A DNA stretch of 64,000 nucleotides, taken from assembly GCA_018806985.1 (NCBI GenBank), contig JADANN010000202.1:2475001-2539000 (forward strand), given 5' to 3'. Shown in pieces: positions 22,172 to 33,734 of the stretch. The notes beneath the pieces were generated by a model. That model ran no database searches. It was not told where the DNA came from and saw only the letters and a program-made list of their open reading frames with translations. The first letter of the stretch is position 1; each line of letters begins with the position of its first letter. Source of the stretch: Angiostrongylus vasorum (Eukaryota > Nematoda > Chromadorea > Rhabditida > Metastrongylidae). Made by a program: the position numbers and the translations under genes.

Positions 22172-22472
22172 AAACGAGACGAGTGTAGCACAGTGATTAG
22201 TGATATATCGTCGTGTACACATGGTCGTTGGTTGGATCTCACGCCTGTGGCCACCAACCCTTCCATTCTTCCGGGACCAACAAATCGTTGAAAAACTTTT
22301 CTGAGAGTTTAAAAGCGCTGTTTTCATACATAGCTAGATTTCTGCAAGTAATTATATAGGCCACATGTGCATTCATTCACTTCTAACGATGTTGGATGGA
22401 GAACGTCTAATACATGGCGCATCCCTCGGAGAAAGATAATCGCTGAAAACATTGCCCTTTATCCTTTATTAT
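22172..22472 (+). repeat. SINE family A copy, diverged
   Basis: Head GAGTGTAGCACAGTGATTAG, B-box region GGTTGGATCTC, GATGTTGGATGGAGAACGTC in the body and the tail CCTTTATCCTTTA. Confidence 0.65.
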
Positions 22473-22474
22473 AA

Positions 22475-23155
22475 CCCATTGAAAACAGCTATCTATAGAA
22501 GCCTTAATTTCTGCTCACTAGTTTGCAAATCCTCGAAAAGATTCTTTTTTCAGTTTGATTGCATTTTTTCCACTCCGATCCATGGTGAGAAATGCCCTCT
22601 CATACAATAATGATAGGCAGGCAGTGCTTATTTCTATGCTAACGCCCTTGCGGGGGTAGTGTCCGTCAACTACACGATTCGAGTTGAAAGGCCTATTTTA
22701 AGCTCTGACCTTCGGTATCTTTGAATTCCTCGTAAAGAATGAAAAAGTATGAGCTTTTTTAAAAAGTATTGGTTGAAAAAGTCGCTATCTCATCATTTGG
22801 ACAACCTTCATACAGAGTTGTTTCGCTTCCGAAGTTCCACGCTTGCCGGAATTCAGAGAGATGACGAAGGGTGGATTTTTAGGTGAAAGCTGATAGATTT
22901 TCTTTCACTTCTACGCTTTACAAAGTCTACAAAATACATGCTTCTAATCTTTGAGGAGCTAGTTTTCTGACATTCGTTCACTTGCTAACTCGCACTAGGT
23001 ATAAAAGTTGCTGAGCACAATAAGGGTCGATAAGGTAGAAGGAAATCAAATTCAAAAATTTAAGCGGTCTTTGCACGAGAATTGATCAGTTATAGAAGAC
23101 TATTTTAAGGGCTGAGCATATGCTCGTAGATAGTCGTAAACTGTTTATATTGCAA
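22475..23155. other. no recognisable feature
   Basis: AT-rich, no supported exon or repeat. Confidence 0.3.
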
Positions 23156-23160
23156 TACTT

Positions 23161-23300
23161 TATAGAAGAAGGCGAAATCCGCCGAAATGTCAGCTTTAGC
23201 GGAATAAAGAATAAAGTAACACCTCGTGTTTGCTCAGCAAGAATATCGAGAACTATTTGATCAGTGCCGAGGTTAATAGAAAGTTAGTCGTGGGAATTAC
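23161..23300 (+). mobile_element. Penelope-related terminal fragment
   Basis: The order is inverted relative to 33634: a motif at 23161-23194 (ATAGAAGA, GGCG hairpin, GAAATGTC), then ACACCTCGTGTTTGCTCAGC, then the tag complement GCCGAGGTTAATAGAAAGTT. The CTGA part of the ribozyme core is mutated. Confidence 0.6.
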
Positions 23301-23310
23301 TGCAATATTT

Positions 23311-24065
23311 TAGTTGAGTGCCGGGTTTGCAATAAGACTATGTGCCTGATCCATCCTAAGAGGGCTTAGAAAGCTTTCACAGCTTTCACTCATGTCGGGA
23401 CCGGTCTTTTGTAATCAGATTTGTTACCGACTCTGCGTATTTCGTCTGAGAATCTACAAATTTATTAAAAAAGTTCTAACTATGCCTTTGCTTATTTAAC
23501 AAGTTGTGACAAAGCTTGCTGGTCAATAGCCCTTCAGCCGGAGATCGCCATTAATTTGCATGTCTGCTAACAGAGCTTATTAATTCAGATTATTTCTAGG
23601 TAGTGCTAGCGACAAGCTAAAGTGGTAAGTGCTTAATGTCATTTCTGAGTTTGGTTTGGTTGAAAATGGGAAATCGATCTCACAGAATCCTAGAGTGCTG
23701 TCGTAGATAAGTGATGAAACAAACACTATACACTTTTTTAAAGCGTGTGTTGTCTTCATCAATTAGTCTTTCCTGTTTTTTCTGTTTAATTTGCCTTTCA
23801 TCCTTGTCCATTTATAGAGAAATCAAGATTCAGGTCTTTGCAGATCTAAGGGCACCATGAATTGGGTTTTAGATTGCTTCAGTCTGGCTAGAGTTTCTAG
23901 CTCCATGTTTTAGTCAATGACTTTGCGATCGGATGATTTTCAGCACGCTTGAAATCACTTTTCATCTAAGATTTCTTTACTCCTGCTTTCTTCTGTCTTC
24001 ATCTATGTTCCTTGGAACACTGGATATCGTGAGTTGTCCGAGATTTACTTAATCCGTTTTCTCTA
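23311..24065. other. no supported gene
   Basis: No exon with splice support and no recognisable repeat. Confidence 0.3.
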
Positions 24066-24081
24066 CATATTCCAGTTTCAG

Positions 24082-24188
24082 GCTACAAGCACAAACAGCC
24101 CGAATGGTATAACGGAATCGATGAGCTTCCATCGTGGTCGTCGTCGTCGTCGTCGCTGTTTTGTTTCTTCCCTCTTTATTTGTGCAGC
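24082..24188 (+). CDS. candidate internal exon, unknown
   Basis: The acceptor CCAGTTTCAG ends at 24081 and a GC|GTGAGA donor follows 24188. In phase 1 the exon reads YKHKQPEWYNGIDELPSW, then a serine run encoded by a TCG repeat, then a hydrophobic stretch. No stop occurs in this phase. The TCG repeat may inflate the open length. No partner exon was found. Confidence 0.3.
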
Positions 24189-24864
24189 GTGAGATTCACC
24201 CGCTTTGAATCCGGCTTCAGTCTGATATTCCCATAGAACACATGGCTAATTCGTCCATTCATATGACTTCTTTCCAAGTCGCTTCGACAAGTAGTGTTTT
24301 TCTGTGCACCACAGAAATGGAAATGATTAGCGGAGAAATAATTCACGCATTCGTTATGTTTTTCCAATCAGACATGTTTTTTTCTCTATCGAGTAATTCA
24401 TCCTAGTCATCTGTTAATCTTTCTAAATTTCTACCATGTCTCTTTCGCTGATTGATGAGATGGTTCAAGGTTAAAAAAAACCACTACGAGACTATCGTTG
24501 AAAAAGCTTGAAGGTACCCCAGTAGGTGCTCGGGTTATTCTTTTATTTTAACCGACGTTTACTTTTCAGGCATCTTCTTTGCGAATGAAGTATTGGATAT
24601 TTGTAGATTTATTAAATGAAGTATCAAAATGACACGACCGAGTTCGCCTAGCCCACTTTCTTTTTGGGTTATCATTCAAGACTTTTCATGATTGCATGTT
24701 CTATTCCTTTTCATTTCAGGATTCTTTTACAGCCGTACACTCTTCTCACTACTTTAATTAATGGTTCGGTAAAAAAAAGGTGGCTAAGGACATTGGGATG
24801 AGACGTATAACATCTATGGATTTTCCTTTCTAACGTACTTGATCGCGCGCCGAAGACGATAAGG

Positions 24865-25095
24865 TAATGATGCCGTACAGTAAGTAACACCTACAAAAAC
24901 CCCTGGTTCAATCCTGCACTAAACCAGCCAATCTTTCAGTCCTTCCATGGCTAGAGAGTTGACGACAGATTTCTTTGGGATGCTCCTTCCGATCCATAAG
25001 ACCTGGGAAAGCTCAAACGGGGTATTCCAAGGTTAGAAGGGAGGATTGACCCTACGAGGACAAAAAATGAAGTGATGAGAGGCGTACAATATTTC
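24865..25095 (+). repeat. old tRNA-headed repeat
   Basis: GATGCCGTACAGTAAGTAAC (A-box-like) and CTGGTTCAATCCTGC (B-box-like) lie about 45 bp apart, followed by a decayed body. The family was not assigned. Confidence 0.35.
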
Positions 25096-25319
25096 ATGTC
25101 GGGTCACGCAAAGTAAAATCTACTTGAGAGATCTTTAACGAAAAAACTCTTCGTTGTAGGGAAGAACTTCACAATTCATTTTTTGATGATGGTTTTGTAA
25201 ACGTTAGCCCCGTACTATTGATTGGCTGGATTCACAGCTACTTCTATCTGTGGGCTTCTCGTCGTTTGCGACTGTTGTAGCTTTAATCCTGTGCGTATTT
25301 ATGCCCTGAATGAGAAACA

Positions 25320-25608
25320 AAAGGATAAAGGATGAAGCAATGAGCGTTTTTCAATCTCTGGGGGGATACGCCATGCATTCGACTTCATCAAGCATCGCAG
25401 GGGTGAACGAGTGCGTATCTGGCCTGTACAATGTGCAGTGGACTATGAATGTATAAACTCAGGGCTGCTATCTTCCAAGACATTGTCTGGTGACAATTTT
25501 GGGAACCTGGCGGTATAGAAGGCATGATGAATCTGGCGCGACGCATCGAACCAGTGACCGATCCAGGATCTATTGCACGGAACCGCTAACTGTTGTGCTA
25601 CACGCCTT
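25320..25608 (-). repeat. SINE family A copy, diverged subfamily
   Basis: Tail complement AAAGGATAAAGGATGAAG, body, and a head with GCATCGAACCAGTGACCG (B-box complement) and GTTGTGCTACACGCC (A-box complement). The extra CAGTGACCGATCCAG segment is shared with the copies at 39800, 43538 and 51866, marking a subfamily. Confidence 0.75.
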
Positions 25609-25609
25609 C

Positions 25610-26430
25610 AAATTTTGAGAAATTAGTATTTCTCGACGATTTGTGGTTTTTATAGTATTCGCCACCCCACTCTTTCGCCCCAGCGTTAGCTTACCTGCCA
25701 ATGATATCTGGTGGATTTTCCTGGAGCTGTAAAACAGTACGATGCAGAACCAGAGTCCCTCTTTTAATAAGATTCTGGAGCTAAGAAGGAGCTGAACGTT
25801 TTTTCCATCCGGAAGCTGTGTTTAAAGTAAAAAATATACTGAAGCAGTGTCTTGCATTGCATTATACTGCATAGTTCCCGCCAAAAATCGCAGTGCGAAT
25901 AATGATGAAAGTATTGTAGTTTTTATGTTCCCTAAAGGGCAGCTCTGGCGCATGACTGGCGCAAATAGGACTCCATTTGAAATGAAGTGAAACAGAACTA
26001 CCGATATTTACTCAAGTTGCCCGATAATGAGCATTGGTTATGAATGATAGATACATTACTGCTTCCGACTTTCCTTTGCTATTTTTTTCCGAGTGTTAAA
26101 GGAAGCCAACTAAAATTCTGGATGATTTTTCCGTATTCTTTCCACCCTTCAACGTTCTCGAATCTGGTGCGCAATAGAGTTGTTCATTGGATGCTTTCAA
26201 ATGACAGTGATACTGCTGTGATTGTGACGAACGCATAAGGGAACATTCATTATGGCGATGTTGTTACGATTAAGTAGTTCCCTGTCATCGTACTTCATTC
26301 CTATAAACCTGCATATTTGTTCTACAAGCCTATTTTCTCTATTTACGAAAGAAATGCAGGATCTTGTTTCTTACCATTGTGCGAGAATCTGATCACGTTC
26401 ATACCTCCGTTTTCACAAACTGCTCTCTAC
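25610..26430. other. no supported gene
   Basis: An open frame at 26095-26238 (+, VRNRVVHWMLSNDSDTAVIV) is protein-like but has no splice support or recognised domain. Nothing else was seen. Confidence 0.25.
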
Positions 26431-26469
26431 CGTGTCGTTCCTCGTTAAAGTAAGGAGCTATTAGAGAAC

Positions 26470-26720
26470 TAGTTTTGAGAGACAGGAGAAGCGAGGGAAC
26501 CGCATGGTGTGGTGGTGAACGCGTTAGCCCTTGCAAAGGGTAATAACGCGTTCGTTCCCCACCGCAGACACCTGCGGTCCGGAGTTTTGCAAATATCTCA
26601 GCATCAGTGAGGAGCTATTGGTTACAAATATTGTTTCTGTGCTTTCTGTTACATTAACGACTAAAGTACTTCGTTCCAACATATTTCTCCACTGCTTCAA
26701 TGAAGTGCGGCTTTAACTAC
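26470..26720 (+). repeat. family E repeat, best head
   Basis: The clearest tRNA-like head of this family: CCGCATGGTGTGGTGGTGAA as A-box region, GTTCGTTCCCC as B box, then CACCGCAGACACCTGCGGTC (a short hairpin) and AGTTTTGCAAATATCTCAGC. Other copies at 17330, 19335, 31050, 44600 and 55145 are mostly in the opposite orientation. Confidence 0.6.
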
Positions 26721-26937
26721 TTTAATAGTATTATCCCGCGCTTAGATGTATAGGATGTGTAGATTCCGTTTTATGGCGACGTCCATTAGATTTAATTGGG
26801 ACGAGGACTATATTCTTACTCTGTACTTGATTCCTTTTTTCCTCGCCTTTCAAGCGTTCATGCCCACTTATGGAAGGATTGCATTTATATTTCACTCTGA
26901 ATATACGTAATTTTTTGCACTACGTTTAGGGTTATAG

Positions 26938-27183
26938 ATGATTTCTCCATTGTGCATCCATTTTTTTAGGAGCAGCTTTCATGAATACCTCGATCCCCCC
27001 AGATTTTCGAAGAATAGTTGGGGCTCTAAAGACATTGATGATTTAGGTCGAATGATTTTTTTAAAAAGATATCTTTTGCTGGAATCTCGACAAACTTATG
27101 GACCCCCTGTAATTGGACCAATCCACCGGAAGCTTCTGATTTTTGGCGAAACGGCTATAGTAAGAAGCTTTCTTACAAAATAG
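26938..27183 (+). CDS. candidate exon, weak
   Basis: An 81-codon open frame with a protein-like C-terminal half (LLLESRQTYGPPVIGPIHRK, ending RSFLTK). No convincing acceptor, and no family recognised. The opposite strand is also partly open. Confidence 0.2.
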   Translation: MISPLCIHFFRSSFHEYLDPPRFSKNSWGSKDIDDLGRMIFLKRYLLLESRQTYGPPVIGPIHRKLLIFGETAIVRSFLTK

Positions 27184-28135
27184 ATGAAATATGTCAAAAA
27201 CAACGTTTAAGCAGAATAGTTGGAAGAAAAGGAACCATCTTTGCCACACGTTCCACAGCTAGGGCTCCACATGCTGCTGGAATTCTGCTATCAAACTTTG
27301 TGTTATCTAACATAGTCATCGCGACCCTCGCCAGTCGCCTTCCACTTCTTCAAGCACCTCAAGGACCAGTTCCGAATAAGAATCTTTTACATCTTGCATG
27401 GTTCGGTCATTCCAATGCCGTCGAAACTAATCATCATCACAAGTGTTGTCAGATCCTGACCCAGTAGAGTGTGCACTAAGAGTACAGAATACTAGCACAG
27501 TTTTTTGTTGGCAAGCACCGTGCCATCGTGGCTTTTAGCACTCACTTTTGATATACCATTTCAATAACTCCTTTTCTCGATCTTCCATTATCGCATTGCA
27601 AGCTGGTTAACGTGGTTTATGTCTCAGTCCAAAGAAAGAGAATATTTTAATATGAGTTCTTTTTCCAAGGGACCACATAGGTACTACATACATCATCTCA
27701 AAACAACACTCAAATTCCACGACAAAAAGACGCGTTGTGGTAAACGATCGTTCGGAGAACCAACTGACGAAATATAGATTATACTGGTTAGCTCGTAAAG
27801 GTTAGCGTAGATTAGGGTCGATTCAACTTCACTTCATTCAATCGACTTCAGAGCACCACAAGCTACCAGGATTTGGGGGCCGATTTGGTTTTAATAAGTG
27901 ATTAAGAGCCTCATCTCAGTGCATTTTCTGCGTTGAACGTCGTCGACGGTTTAATGGGGTCCAAACTTCACCTCATGTTACAATACCGTCTAGAAATAGG
28001 TTTTCTTTGTTGCGTAAATAATGTGCAGAACAGCGTTCCCCGTAACGATCTCTTCGTTTTTCCTTCAATTTATGTAGTTATTTACTTAAGAGGCATTCAC
28101 ATGTTTTCTCTGTTTTTTCAAATGATAACACGTAC

Positions 28136-28361
28136 CTTGCGCTCGGAGGCGCCACCTGGCATCTATTAGTTCTATTTCTTGCTTTTGCAGCGGTATGACC
28201 AAGCTTGAACTAAGGAACGAAAGGACACGATTTTTCGCATTACCTGGCAGCCAGTCATGCAAGAACTGGGCCGTAAGCGGAAGTGTAACCAAGAAATGTT
28301 GGTTACAAAATGCGTTTGTAAAACTAATAATCGGCAATAATGAATGACGACGATAACACAT
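28136..28361 (-). CDS. candidate 5' exon, unknown
   Basis: An ATG at 28361-28359 (minus, context TTCCATG) opens about 75 codons that end at CAAG|GTACGTG, a textbook donor at 28135. The peptide starts MCYRRHSLLPIISFTNAF and ends LIDARWRLRAQ in phase 1. Reading through the donor gives only 15 more residues before a stop. No domain was recognised. The downstream exon would lie below 28134 on the minus strand but was not identified. Confidence 0.4.
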
Positions 28362-28589
28362 GGAAAATGGATATCAGCAAGTAGAGAACCGTTACTGATT
28401 GTGATGTGAACGAATGAGACGACAATAAGCGTTCAGGATGAAAAGCTCTCGATCACAGTGACAAATGAGCATTTCACTACTTGTAATAGAGAAAAAGGAC
28501 CATCACGGATTCCCAGGTAGCAGATATCACTTAGAGTCACATCTTTTTTCCTTCAGAAAATTTTTGCATGAGATTATAAATCATTTCAC

Positions 28590-28748
28590 TTGCGGAACAT
28601 GGAAGTCCACATGGGCGAAAATATTACGATCATTACGTTGGAAATAGGAAACAAAATCGGGAAAGAGGCAGATGAAAGATTGGAAATACCTAGTGGGAAA
28701 GTGGACGTTTGTGAGCATGAAACGGAAAGTAATGAAGCCCAACAGTTG
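28590..28748 (+). CDS. candidate coding block fused to a repeat, weak
   Basis: About 50 protein-like codons (TLEIGNKIGKEADERLEIPS) run straight into the family D head at 28749. No splice signals were identified and the opposite strand is also open, so the call is tentative. Confidence 0.2.
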
Positions 28749-28905
28749 GTGGATAGCGCAGTGATAGTGACGCCGATTATCACGAACAAAGTGCTGGTCC
28801 GACCACCCTTCTGCCAAGGCTCGACAAGTCCGTCATCTCTGCAGGGTCGAAGATTTGATACTAGATTTATCTGGGAAGGCTCACTTTCTGCAAACCAAGT
28901 AGGAA
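28749..28905 (+). repeat. tRNA-headed repeat family D copy, short
   Basis: GTGGATAGCGCAGTGATAGT is an A-box head matching the minus-strand head at 1560. GGTCCGACCACC stands at the B-box position. The body (GATTTGATACTAGATTTATC) is worn. Confidence 0.5.
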
Positions 28906-29124
28906 CGCTCTAGCCATCTGTATAAAAGCTGCGGGGAAAATCAACCCGACCACCATTCGGTAGCATTCGTGACGAAAGGAAATTTCTGAAGAAGTAGTCA
29001 AACGCTCACGCAAGAAGTGGGAAGACCTTCGTGGATGATGAATGCAAGAAAACGAATCGAATGCAAGAACTGATGGGATTAGATTCTTCAGCAGCACTTA
29101 TCGCCAAATCGGTTACTAGTCTTG

Positions 29125-29290
29125 TTCCAATGACAAGCTGACACAGCGTTGGTATCAAATATTTCTATTCGGCTAACGTTTTGGCGCCTTCATGTTCTTC
29201 AGAGCAAGAATGATTCGAGTTGATTGGCCACAGCCGCCCAATCTTGTTATATGGGTTTTCGTTGTCGTATCGAGTTTTAGCATTAGTAAA
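29125..29290 (-). mobile_element. Penelope-related fragment with motif
   Basis: TCGGCTAACGTTTTGGCGCC starts the complement of a motif at 29171-29205. On the minus strand it reads GCTCTGAAGA, hairpin, then AAAAC in place of GAAAC. Adjacent GATTGGCCACAG resembles the GGTCCACAG segment of other copies. Confidence 0.5.
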
Positions 29291-29299
29291 GTACGAAAC

Positions 29300-30295
29300 A
29301 ATGAACAGACACTAATGTTCAGAGCAAAGAAAGTAGTAGCAACGACATTGACTGTGTAAGTTAGATTCCATCAGGAACTACAGTATTACGGACGGCTCAA
29401 CTACTGATGAAAGGCACATGGAGAAGAAACCTACCTACTCTATGCGTATATTGTGGCGTGACTTGATTTTGCATGAGCGAAACTGATATGGCGATTGTTT
29501 AAAAAATGTTATGGCAATCAACAGTATATTAAAAGGTCTGTTCAAGTTTAGTAAGGCTTATTGTACTCACTTATTTTCGACATTTTAGCGGTGGTATGCT
29601 TTTGCGCTCAGATATGATTGAAATCTGTTAGAATCCGCGCGTTCCCGATAAGACCTCTTTAAGTTGATCTGAGAGAAGCTATTCGACGCGTGCCAGGTAA
29701 GATTAGCTGTACAAAAGATTACGGTAAGCACAAAAAAAGGTATTTGATAGCTGTTCCATTAGCAGAATCATTTGCCTGCTTAATCTCAGCTAGTAACTGC
29801 CCAAAACTGAGTAAAAAGTCGATGCAATACGGATTATGTGGAGAAGTAGAATTTTCCTGCACTGCATCTGCTTGATTCAGAGCGCGAATAAGGGAAGATG
29901 GCAAAGGTAATTTGTTTTCATCACGAAACAACTACACAGTTTTGCTGCCGAAATCGTTATATTTTTCAAAAAATAGGCGTGAAGCTGAACACATATAAAC
30001 CCGTGGCTTTCTAATTAAAAAGGGCGATCTGTGATCGTGGTGTTCAATGAGCCTTGATAGCGACGTGAGAGGAAGAAGAACAAGAATGTTAGGAAAGCTT
30101 ACTTCTCAACGCTATATGAAGCGCTCTGCTTCGCAGCAAAGAAAGTTAGCACTTCCACCACATAAAGAATTCTATCTTATGAGCCGTATATGCTGAGACA
30201 TACCCAGCACGCACGACATCTGGCACGATTTCGTGATTCTGAGCTCCTAAAATTATCTCGTCTTTGAGGTCAGCAATGTAAGAGGGATAGGTAAA
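29300..30295. other. no supported gene
   Basis: Open frames on both strands at 29690-29931 overlap and neither has splice support. No repeat was recognised. Confidence 0.3.
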
Positions 30296-30297
30296 TA

Positions 30298-30582
30298 AGG
30301 ATAGAGAAGGATAAAGCTCTTTGCGTTGATCAATCCTTGAGGGATGCGCCAAACTTTGTCTTCAATAAACATCGTTTGGAGTGATTGAATGCATATCTGG
30401 CCTTTATAATGACTTGCGGTGGCCTACCGATGTATCGAGCCAGTGTTGCTATCCTTCCAGACAAGTCTGGTCCCAATTTGCCAACTCCGGAGGGATGGAA
30501 GGCTTGGTGGGCTATGGACGCGGGATCGATTCCACGCTTGTGTTGCATGCGCCTCCGACCACTGCGCCACGCATGCCCTTAA
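30298..30582 (-). repeat. SINE family A copy
   Basis: Full-length minus copy: tail AAGGATAAAGCTC, body, head complement CCACTGCGCCACGCATGCCC. Open frames here are repeat-derived. Confidence 0.85.
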
Positions 30583-31049
30583 AAGGAAATATAGGCAGAG
30601 GAATGTAAGTATAGTTTAAAAAATTTGAGCAACAAAAAATATTACAGTAGTCGTGAAATAAGAACTATCGAAGATAGGTTGACGAGGAGAAGGGCGGAGT
30701 GGATTCCAAGAGGTTATATGCGTGACCTCTATAATGGCCATCTACAAGTGTTTTTTCACTAATGTCACCATACTACCTTCTCAGTTGAAAACTTTTAATG
30801 AAGCACGGAATGATATTGCTAGACGTCATCATGTTCGAAGCAAACGAATCGCATGGTTCTTGAGAGCAGGCCATCAAAGCAGCGGTGTTGTCTGGCATAT
30901 TTATCCCTTTCAACATTCTTCTCTGGAATATAAAAGCGTTTTATTTGCCATATCGTTTTGGTATGGTCTAATTGTATCGTTGAATTACAGGAGTATTATT
31001 AAAGACAACTCTCCATAACTAATTTAATAATCACAATATTTCACCCGCT

Positions 31050-31470
31050 TATTTTTCTGTCTACTCTTTTTTTAATGGCACAGTACGATATGAAATGCGA
31101 CAGAGATACTGAGTTATGGGCAAAACTCGACACGTCAGCTGGGCTTCGAACCTGCAACTATTACCCTTTCCGGGGCTCACGTGCCATCCATCACACCAGC
31201 CAAAGCCCTTGCTTGTCCTTTTTCAGTCATTTTTCCAATCCTTCGATGCTGCTAGCAATCACACGTCAGTTTCAGCTTAATTGGGTTCAATGCCGACCTG
31301 TGCTATTCCCGTTGACGGGTGATTGCTGGTAGAGTTATAAACTGGCTGATAGAAAGGCAAAGCAATGATCTCTGTTAGTGTGGTGGATAGCACATGAGCC
31401 CGTACTAGGGTTTAATGCGGGTGCGAAGTTCAACAGGGCTTGCAGGTCTCGCTTATATCTCAACACCCTT
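31050..31470. repeat. two family E copies in inverted orientation
   Basis: The first half (31050-31300) is minus-oriented with the B-box complement GCTTCGAACCTGC near 31145. The second half (31365-31470) is plus-oriented (GTGTGGTGGATAGCACATGA, then GTGCGAAGTTCAACAGG). Between them GCAATCACACGTCA and TTGACGGGTGATTGC are inverted repeats, so the pair can fold back. Confidence 0.5.
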
Positions 31471-32180
31471 GTAATTCGATAATATTTTCAAATTTCCTGT
31501 CACTTTTTCCAGAGCTGTCTTTCTTGCTTCCTCTTGCACCTAATTTTCCCTCTAGAGATGTATCTCCTCTTATTGGACGGTAATGAAAGCTATATGAACT
31601 ACCGAGCATTGCCATCCGTCCACTTTCTAACACAATCCCTGTCAGTGTATGCGGTTGAAGCATAATAGAATTAATGTCATTAAGGGCTTTTCTCTACTTT
31701 ATTAAGAGTTTTTATTATCCTAGTGTGAGAAACAAAATTCCGATGTTTTCGGTGGATGTGGTCCACAAGAGAAAAATTGGTATAATGCTAGAACGAAATG
31801 GGAGCGGATGCGTATACACTACTTATTTCTTATATTTTGTAATGTCTTATGGTGTTTTTTTAATAGGTTCTCATTGGCACGCCATTCTTCTATGTGTAGG
31901 ATCACTACTTCTTTTCCTGACTCACTTTCACCACCACGAAACGCATCAGTCCTTTCATATGTTGTTTTTCACTTCAATTTTTTTTGGGACTAAATCTTGA
32001 ATGGCTGTCCTGGTTTTGCCGTGACAGAGCTTGACCTTAGCTAGGCTCCCGGGTAAACGTGTCGAACTACTTCTTGTATTCCTTGACCTTGCCTCATGAT
32101 AAGCGCTTTCTTCTTCACTAAGATGCCCAACAAAGATTAAGGAATGTAGCAAGCCATTGCACTATAGAATTCATTTTCCA
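31471..32180. other. no supported gene
   Basis: A 108-codon frame at 31674-32000 (+) is hydrophobic and poly-T driven. No splice or domain support. Confidence 0.3.
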
Positions 32181-32181
32181 G

Positions 32182-32281
32182 GCTAGCGGATTGAAAATGC
32201 GCTCCATTGATGTTTATAGATGTTGGTGTTGTTTACAGAAAGTTTATTCGAGTTCTGCTATCTCTATATGGCATTATTTAG
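32182..32281 (+). CDS. candidate internal exon, unknown membrane-like peptide
   Basis: The acceptor CATTTTCCAG ends at 32181 and TTTAG|GTGACA gives a donor after 32281. The 33 codons read ASGLKMRSIDVYRCWCCLQK and continue with a hydrophobic stretch, phase 0 in and phase 1 out. The cysteine-rich then hydrophobic pattern suggests a small membrane protein, which is only a guess. Confidence 0.3.
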
Positions 32282-32334
32282 GTGACACTTCAAACAAGTA
32301 TCTATCAATTTTGCTGGTACATCTTGCAGTAACT

Positions 32335-32363
32335 CCCACGTCCAACTTTCTATTAACCTCAGC
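32335..32363. mobile_element. Penelope-related edge tag
   Basis: CCCACGTCCAACTTTCTATT and ACCTCAGCATTGAT match the left edge of the element at 33634 (two differences). It leads directly into the palindrome that follows. Confidence 0.6.
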
Positions 32364-32452
32364 ATTGATTGAATAATTCTTTCTACTTCTGTTTAGCAAA
32401 CACGAGCGCCTCGTGTTTGCTAAACAGAAGTAGAAAGAATTATTCTATCAAT
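32364..32452. repeat. near-perfect 89-bp palindrome
   Basis: The arms 32364-32406 and 32410-32452 are exact reverse complements except one position, around a CGC spacer. The inner 36 bp are perfect. The arms contain TTTAGCAAACACGAG, the terminal sequence of the Penelope-like element, so this is two termini head to head with no interior. Confidence 0.95.
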
Positions 32453-32483
32453 TTTGTTTTTTGTGGCGCTCGAATCGAAGTAT

Positions 32484-32756
32484 TGTGCGGATCCCAGCCC
32501 TCTTTCATTCGTTTCTCTGTTTTGAATCCGTTATCCACGAATGCCTCCGAATTTACCCTTTGATTCGCCTGCTGCTTGAGTGTTTTTGATCTTTAGACAA
32601 GTCTGGTACCAATTTTCCGACAGTGGGAGTGTGATATAGCTTGTCTTCAGCCAAAAAATCCGAATACAAATTTTCAACTCCGTCTTGGAGTTAAGTTCTC
32701 TTTTGATCCGAGGCGCAATCGAACCATGTTCATGGCTGTTTGGCACACCATCTCAC
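32484..32756 (-). repeat. tRNA-headed repeat family D copy
   Basis: It shares TGCGGATCCCAGC at one end with the copy at 1224, and its minus-strand head includes the complement of GCAATCGAACCATG (B box) near 32715. The middle has ACAAGTCTGGTACCAATTTT. Confidence 0.55.
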
Positions 32757-33619
32757 TACTCTTTCGATGCTTTCGTTTTAGGCGGAATCTATAGTTAGTA
32801 TCGTCGAAACATATTTTGGTGGAGTACTTTTCTTCTTGGCCAAAATCTTGTCTGCGCTTTTATCTAGCCACTGCAATACTTTGATATCATTTGGCATTTT
32901 CTAAAATAACCCTCTTGCTTCCGCAATAGCACCTTTCGTAAATCCTGAAAGTCCCGGAAAGTTCATTGAGCAGTGAGTCAAATTTTTGACGTGTCCAAGA
33001 ATTTCGCTTATTTAGTATGCTAGAAGGGTTTAACTTCTTATTACAATCTCGATCGGTTATCGACTAATATCAGTTATTAACAATGTTCCATGCCGTCACA
33101 ATCACAATAATCGCTTCTATTCTAGAACAGTTTAAGTCACAACCCATAAAACGACCTTTGGGTATACGTGAGTCTGGTGACTGCCTATAGTGGAAACCTA
33201 TTAGTGTTCTAATATGGTTATCTCAGGATTCCAGGGAAAATCACGCTTGCCGTTCGATGAAAAGAATGTACGATAGGTACTCAAGATGCAACCGAATCCA
33301 TACGCAGATATGCAGCTGACAATTGCGAAACCACAAAATGAATAGAAAGAATGCTGGGTTCTGTGACATTTCAAAACAAGTCATCCAAATGTTTGTATGA
33401 GCAGAAAGCTACTTGCACGATTTGTACTGTAATACTAAGCACTACGAAAAGGCTAAGATCAGAGTCAATTTTTGGAATTAAAGATGGAAAAACTATGCGT
33501 CTAACAACGCTTAAATTTCAATTACTTCTGTCTAGTGGCTTTAGCATTGTGGAATTTTCACATGAGTATCACACAGTTCACGACAAATGGTGTTTCCTTG
33601 GTTGTCAAGCGATGCGAAC
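32757..33619. other. no supported gene; possible family B relic
   Basis: An open frame at 33351-33619 (+) continues into the mobile element and has no domain. About 33175-33260 weakly resembles the middle of family B (GACTGCC, CAGGATTCCAGGGAAAATC). Low certainty. Confidence 0.3.
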
Positions 33620-33734
33620 AGACACTAATAAATCCCACGTCCGACTTTCTATTAACCTCGGCATTGATCAAGTAATTCTTCGTATTCTTGTTGAGCAAAC
33701 ACGAGGTGTTATTTTTATTCTTTATTCACGAACA

